A stretch of 64,000 nucleotides of DNA from Sinomonas atrocyanea. Lineage in GTDB: Bacteria; Actinomycetota; Actinomycetes; Actinomycetales; Micrococcaceae. The notes under the pieces are model-generated. The model was not told where the DNA came from. It ran no database searches and worked only from the letters and a program-made list of their open reading frames with translations. The DNA lies in the NCBI RefSeq assembly GCF_030811715.1, contig NZ_JAUSRH010000005.1, positions 186,001 to 250,000 on the forward strand. The letters run 5' to 3'. Below, piece after piece: positions 60,084-64,000 of this stretch. Every line of letters begins with the position of its first letter. Position 1 is the first letter of the stretch. The position numbers and the translations under genes are program-made.

Positions 60084-61157
60084 ATGACCACCACCCAGTT
60101 CCCCTATGCCCTCACCCGCGCCGGCGTCATCATGTCCCCCGAACCCGACAACGAGCTCGAGGCCGAGGGCGTCCTCAACCCGGCCACTGTCCGCGGCGCG
60201 GACGGCACCCTGTACCTGCTGCCCCGCCTGGTCGCCGCAGGGAACGTGTCCCGCATCGGCCTGGCCGAGATCAAGGTCGCCGACGGCATGCCCGTCGACG
60301 TGGCGCGCGAGGGCGTCGTCCTTTCCCCGGACCGCTCCTGGGAGCACGGCGCACAGAACGCGGGCGTCGAGGACCCGCGCGTCACCTTCATCCCCGAGCT
60401 CGGGCTGAACGTGATGACCTATGTCGCCTACGGGCCCCTCGGCCCCCGCACTGCCCTCGCCGTCTCCCACGATGAGAGGTCCTGGCGGCGGCTCGGCCCG
60501 GTGTCCTTCGAATATGACGACGGCCTCGACGTCGATCTGGGCCTCTACCCGAACAAGGACGCCGTCTTCTTCCCCGAGGTCGTGCGCGATCCCGACGGGG
60601 TGCCCAGCTTCGCCGTCCTGCACCGCCCCTCGTGGGACCTGCAGGACGTCCGTCCCGGCGAGGTGGCCATGCCCCCGGCAGGCCTGCCTGATGAGCGGCC
60701 TAGCATCTGGATCAGCTTCATCCCCGTCGACGAGGTCCAGGAGGACATCAGGGCACTCGCACGCTGGCGCGGGCACCGGGTCGTCGCATCGCCCGAGGCG
60801 CCGTTCGAGCAGACCAAGATCGGAAGCGGCCCCGCGCCCATCCGGGTGGAGGAAGGCTGGCTGCTGCTCCACCACGGCGTCGTGGGCGAGCTCGTCCCCG
60901 GCGTCGCCCAGCAGAAGAACGTCAACTACGCGGCCGGCGCGATGATCCTCGACTCCGAGCAGCCGTGGCGCGTCACGGCGCGCACCGACGCCCCGCTGCT
61001 CTCCGCCGACACCGACGACGAACGCGAAGGAATCGTGCCCAACGTCGTCTTCCCCACCGCGATCGAAGAAGTCGACGGCGCCCTGTTCGTCTTCTACGGC
61101 ATGGCCGACTCCAAGATCGGTGTCGCCCGCCTTGAACGCAGCGCCTCCCCGCGCTGA
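60084..61157 (+). CDS. GH130 mannoside phosphorylase or mannosidase (second copy)
   Basis: The 357-residue protein is a more typical GH130 member: EGVLNPATVRGADGTLYLLP, NAGVEDPRVTFIPELGL with the catalytic EDPR, LGLYPNKDAVFFPEVV and EGWLLLHHGVVGE. Its residues fit the GH130 beta-propeller with its single catalytic Asp. A plausible product is mannose 1-phosphate from manno-oligosaccharides. It lies 54 bases after the first GH130 gene. It is followed by a strong hairpin before the mannosidase gene. Confidence 0.85.
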   Translation: MTTTQFPYALTRAGVIMSPEPDNELEAEGVLNPATVRGADGTLYLLPRLVAAGNVSRIGLAEIKVADGMPVDVAREGVVLSPDRSWEHGAQNAGVEDPRVTFIPELGLNVMTYVAYGPLGPRTALAVSHDERSWRRLGPVSFEYDDGLDVDLGLYPNKDAVFFPEVVRDPDGVPSFAVLHRPSWDLQDVRPGEVAMPPAGLPDERPSIWISFIPVDEVQEDIRALARWRGHRVVASPEAPFEQTKIGSGPAPIRVEEGWLLLHHGVVGELVPGVAQQKNVNYAAGAMILDSEQPWRVTARTDAPLLSADTDDEREGIVPNVVFPTAIEEVDGALFVFYGMADSKIGVARLERSASPR

Positions 61158-61170
61158 CCCCCCCTAAGAC

Positions 61171-61208
61171 GTCGGACCGGCCCGCACCCCCCTGCGGGCC
61201 GGTCCGAC
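61171..61208 (+). terminator. 16-bp hairpin between GH130 and beta-mannosidase genes
   Basis: GTCGGACCGGCCCGCA (61171-61186) pairs perfectly with its reverse complement (61193-61208) across a loop of six C residues. No T-tract follows. Because the next gene is on the same strand and functionally linked, this may set a lower level of mannosidase or stabilise the upstream mRNA rather than end the operon. Confidence 0.6.
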
Positions 61209-61254
61209 CCCTCCATGCCCGCCCGGGACCGCCCGGCCGACCCCGGAGCCTCGA

Positions 61255-63765
61255 ATGAAACGCACCGCCATCTCCCACGGTTGGGCCCTCTCCCACATCG
61301 GGGGCCCCCGCCCCTCGTCCTCGGGCCGCCTCAAGGACGTCCCCGCCACCGTCCCGGGTACCGTGCACACCGACCTCCTGGCAGCCGGGATCATCGAGGA
61401 CCCCTACCTCGACGGCAACGAAGCCCTGCAGGCCTGGGTAGCCCAGTCCGACTGGCGCTACACGACCTCGTTCGAATGGGTACCCGGGGACGAGCGGAGC
61501 GAGCTCGTCTTCGAGGGCCTCGACACCGTGGCCGCCGTCGCCCTCAACGGGCATCCCGTCCTCCACGCGGAGAACATGCACCGCACCCACAGGATCGACG
61601 CCACGACGCACCTCGTGCCGGGCACCAACCACCTCACGGTCGAGTTCTCCTCCGCCGTCAGGGAAGCCGACCGGCGCTCCCTCGAACTCGGCTACCGGCC
61701 CCACGCCAACCACCACCCGTACAACGCCCTGCGGAAGATGGCGTGCAGCTTCGGCTGGGACTGGGGAATCGACACGGCCACGGCAGGGATCTGGAAGCCC
61801 GTGCACCTGCAGCAGTGGTCGACGGCGCGCCTCGCCTCGGTGCGCCCGGTCGCCACCGTGGACGGGGCCGACGGCGTGGTGCAAGTCCATGTCGAGGTTG
61901 CCCGGGCCTCCGGGCACGAGCCCCTCCTGATCACGGCAGGAATCGGCGGCGCGACCGCCCGCGCCGTCATCTCCCCCGGGTCATCGTCGGCCGTCCTCAC
62001 CCTCAGGCTCCCGTCCGTGGACCTGTGGTGGCCGCGTGGCTACGGTGAGCCGGCGCTGTACTGGCTCGACGTAGGGCTCCGCCCCGCCGAGGACGGAAAC
62101 GGGCAGGCCCTGGACACCTGGAGCCAGGCCATCGGCTTCCGCACCGTGACGCTGGCCATGGCTGAGGACAGCGCGGGCACCGGCTTCGGCATCGAGGTGA
62201 ACGGCCGGCCCGTGTTCGTCAAGGGTGCCAACTGGATTCCCGACGATGCCTTCCCCCACCGCGTGGATCGCGCCCGCTATGCCCGGCGCATCGGCCAGGC
62301 CGCTGAAGCCGGCCTGAACCTGCTGCGTGTGTGGGGTGGGGGGATCTACGAGTCCGAGGACTTCTACTCACTGTGCGACGAGCACGGCATCCTCACCTGG
62401 CAGGACTTCCTCCTCGCCTGCGCCGCCTACTCGGAGGAGGAGCCCCTCCGCTCGGAGATCGAGGCTGAGGCGCGCGAGGCGGTCGCCCGGCTCGCGGCCC
62501 ATCCCTCCCTGGTCGTCCTCAACGGCAACAACGAGAACCTCTGGGGATACACGGACTGGGACTGGCAGACCCTCCTCGGAGGACGTTCTTGGGGCCTGGA
62601 GTACTACTGCGCCGTGCTGCCCGGCATCGTGGCCGAGCTGGCCCCGCACGTCGCCTACACGCCGGGGTCCCCTTTCACCCCCGCCCCCGCTGGCTTCGAC
62701 CCGCAGGCAGACCCCAATGACCCGTCGAGGGGGACCATGCACATCTGGGACCTGTGGAACGAGAAGGACTACCTCCACTACCGCGACTACCGGCCCCGCT
62801 TCGTCGCCGAATTCGGCTGGCAGGGGCCCCCGGCCTGGTCCACGCTCACCCGTGCGCTCAGCGACGATCCGCTCACGCCCGAATCACCCGGCATGATCTC
62901 GCACCAGAAGGCCTCCGACGGGAACACCAAGCTCACCCGCGGGCTCGTGGCACACCTGCCGCTGCCCGATGAGATGCACGACTGGCACTGGGCCATGCAG
63001 CTCAATCAGGCCAACGCCGTGAGGACGGGCGTCGAATGGTTCCGATCGCTCGCACCGCACTGCACCGGATCGATCGTCTGGCAGTTGAACGACTGCTGGC
63101 CGGTCACCTCGTGGGCCGCCATCGACGGCGACGGCCGCGAGAAGCCGCTCTACGCCGCCCTCCGTGCCGCCAATGCGGACAGGATCCTGACCATCCAGCC
63201 CGCCGATCCCTCGTCGGCGCGCCCCTCGCTCGAGGCCGCCGCCGTCAACGACACCGACCAGGCCTGGGAGGGCGAGCTCCGGATCGAACGCCGCACGCTC
63301 TCGGGCCAGGTCCTCGCCGCCGAGCGGGTGGACGTGCGGGTCCCGCCGAGGTCAGCCACCAGGACGCCCCTCGCCGAGCACCTCAGCCTCCCGGCCGACG
63401 CCGCGTCGGAGATGCTGGTCGCCGTCCTGGCCGGAACTCGAGCGCTCTGGCACTTCGCCGAGTACCGCGACCAGGACCTCGACCCCGCCGATTTCTCGGC
63501 TGAGACGGAGCCGCGCGACGACGGCATCCTGCTCCGGATCACGGCGCGCACCCTCCTGCGCGATGTCACGGTCCTCGTCGACAAACTCGACCCCGACGCC
63601 ACGGTCGACCAGGCGCTCGTGACGCTCCTGCCCGCAGAGACAGCCGAATTCCGGATCCGGACCACGCAGCCGCTCACCCTCTCCGAGCTGAGCAACCGCC
63701 GCGTCCTCCGAAGCGCCAACCAGCTCGTCGCGGCGGACGACGGCGGGCAGGCGGCGGGGGCCTGA
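61255..63765 (+). CDS. GH2 beta-mannosidase
   Basis: The 836-residue cytoplasmic protein is a GH2 beta-mannosidase: an N-terminal sandwich domain (GWALSHIGGPRPSSSGRL, DVPATVPGTVHTDLLAAGII), an immunoglobulin-like domain and a TIM barrel with acid/base Glu427 in LNGNNENLWGY and nucleophile Glu519 in FVAEFGWQGPP. NWIPDDAFPHRV is also typical. It releases mannose from manno-oligosaccharides brought in by the ABC importer. The last codons run through a copy of the dispersed GCGGACGACGGCGGG repeat, encoding ADDGGQA, so the C-terminus may have been altered by insertion of that element. Confidence 0.9.
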   Translation: MKRTAISHGWALSHIGGPRPSSSGRLKDVPATVPGTVHTDLLAAGIIEDPYLDGNEALQAWVAQSDWRYTTSFEWVPGDERSELVFEGLDTVAAVALNGHPVLHAENMHRTHRIDATTHLVPGTNHLTVEFSSAVREADRRSLELGYRPHANHHPYNALRKMACSFGWDWGIDTATAGIWKPVHLQQWSTARLASVRPVATVDGADGVVQVHVEVARASGHEPLLITAGIGGATARAVISPGSSSAVLTLRLPSVDLWWPRGYGEPALYWLDVGLRPAEDGNGQALDTWSQAIGFRTVTLAMAEDSAGTGFGIEVNGRPVFVKGANWIPDDAFPHRVDRARYARRIGQAAEAGLNLLRVWGGGIYESEDFYSLCDEHGILTWQDFLLACAAYSEEEPLRSEIEAEAREAVARLAAHPSLVVLNGNNENLWGYTDWDWQTLLGGRSWGLEYYCAVLPGIVAELAPHVAYTPGSPFTPAPAGFDPQADPNDPSRGTMHIWDLWNEKDYLHYRDYRPRFVAEFGWQGPPAWSTLTRALSDDPLTPESPGMISHQKASDGNTKLTRGLVAHLPLPDEMHDWHWAMQLNQANAVRTGVEWFRSLAPHCTGSIVWQLNDCWPVTSWAAIDGDGREKPLYAALRAANADRILTIQPADPSSARPSLEAAAVNDTDQAWEGELRIERRTLSGQVLAAERVDVRVPPRSATRTPLAEHLSLPADAASEMLVAVLAGTRALWHFAEYRDQDLDPADFSAETEPRDDGILLRITARTLLRDVTVLVDKLDPDATVDQALVTLLPAETAEFRIRTTQPLTLSELSNRRVLRSANQLVAADDGGQAAGA
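63733..63747. repeat. Dispersed repeat GCGGACGACGGCGGG inside a coding end
   Basis: An exact copy of the 15-base element in the final codons of the beta-mannosidase gene. Only one arm is present. Confidence 0.7.
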
Positions 63766-63782
63766 CGGCAGCCTGAGCCCTG

Positions 63783-63957
63783 CGTCTTCCTGCTCAGCGC
63801 CGTCTTCCGCTTGTTCGCCTTCTCCAGCGCCCGGACCGGCTGGGCTTGGCCATGGTCGAGCGGCCGGGGGCGCCGAGGCTCCGGGCGTAGTCCACGAGGT
63901 GCCGCTTTGAGTGGATGCCGTCGACGCCGCGGTGGGTCCTCGTCGGGTAGTCCACAC
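63783..63957 (-). pseudogene. Decayed partial copy of the ChaB/Rho-N gene
   Basis: This minus-strand stretch aligns with the 3' part of the gene at 52749-53171. Read in one frame it gives HRGVDGIHSKRHLVDYARSL then GAPGRSTMAK, against HGGVDANASKKHLYDLAKRL then DVPGRSTMTK in the intact protein; after a frameshift the next frame gives VRALEKANKRKTALSRKT against VEALEKANTRKTAQSRKK. The ChaB half and start are missing, so this is a non-functional remnant. It abuts a copy of the dispersed repeat (63969), as the intact gene also does. Confidence 0.75.
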
Positions 63958-63968
63958 GGTTGGGGAGC

Positions 63969-63983
63969 GCGGACGACGGCGGG
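63969..63983. repeat. Dispersed repeat GCGGACGACGGCGGG near window end
   Basis: An exact copy of the 15-base element, 12 bases beyond the ChaB/Rho-N remnant. Whether a second arm follows cannot be judged because the window ends at 64000. Confidence 0.65.
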
Positions 63984-64000
63984 TGGCGCCAGAAGATGAT

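Noticed and set aside
1-64000. Genomic island or prophage
   Set aside because: No integrase, transposase, phage gene, tRNA-flanked direct repeat or visible shift in base composition was found; catabolic clustering alone is not evidence of transfer.

Overview
The window is very GC-rich DNA with almost exclusively G or C at third codon positions, tightly packed overlapping operons, GTG starts and purine-rich ribosome binding sites. With an oleA-oleBC(fused)-oleD cluster, GH15 glucosidases, MHS-type transporters and an ABC sugar importer without its own ATPase, this points to an actinobacterial chromosome, most likely a soil Micrococcaceae member (Arthrobacter/Sinomonas-like). I see no rRNA, tRNA, integrase, insertion sequence or CRISPR array. 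No gene-free stretch exceeds 300 bases.

Layout. 1-4224 (+): the end of an aromatic or heterocyclic catabolic operon (cyclase, FAD monooxygenase, ACMSD-like amidohydrolase, FAH-family hydrolase, alpha/beta hydrolase), convergent with a LysR gene (4265-5182). 5282-9084 (-): IclR, quinate/shikimate dehydrogenase and a QuiC-type dehydroshikimate dehydratase fusion, a route to protocatechuate. 9185-12545 (-): MHS transporter, class III CoA-transferase and a crotonase-fold protein without the usual catalytic glutamates, divergent from another IclR. 13745-16140 (+): LacI plus MHS transporter behind a perfect dyad. 16239-19131 (-): GH15 and glucose dehydrogenase. 19328-20184 (+): a frameshifted VanW-family gene. 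20200-23189 (-): DUF779, alcohol dehydrogenase and acetaldehyde dehydrogenase. 23319-27960: CapA-family protein, two unassigned proteins, a LysM protein and a second GH15.

28247-33421 (+): MFS transporter, GntR, hydantoin-racemase-like, hydantoinase-like and arylmalonate-decarboxylase-like proteins, controlled by two TGGGATCCCA palindromes. 33501-38089: TetR, APC permease, YtcJ-like amidohydrolase and a DHFR-family protein. 39490-46382 (-): homoserine dehydrogenase, aldehyde dehydrogenase and aspartase in one overlapping operon (a predicted homoserine-to-fumarate route), then IclR, AsnC, cyclase, HAD phosphatase and an amino acid permease. 46502-52717: an unassigned protein, an IclR regulator and the ole long-chain olefin cluster. 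52749-53171 (-): a ChaB/Rho-N small protein.

53412-63765 (+): a beta-mannan utilization locus made of a Tat-secreted GH26 mannanase, LacI regulator, ABC importer, two GH130 proteins and a GH2 beta-mannosidase. The window ends in a decayed partial copy of the ChaB/Rho-N gene.

Together this is a catabolic island: small transport-plus-enzyme operons, mostly with a dedicated regulator, feeding aromatics, amino-acid-like compounds and mannan sugars into central metabolism. A short palindromic repeat (GCGGACGACGGCGGG) is scattered between or at the ends of several of these operons.
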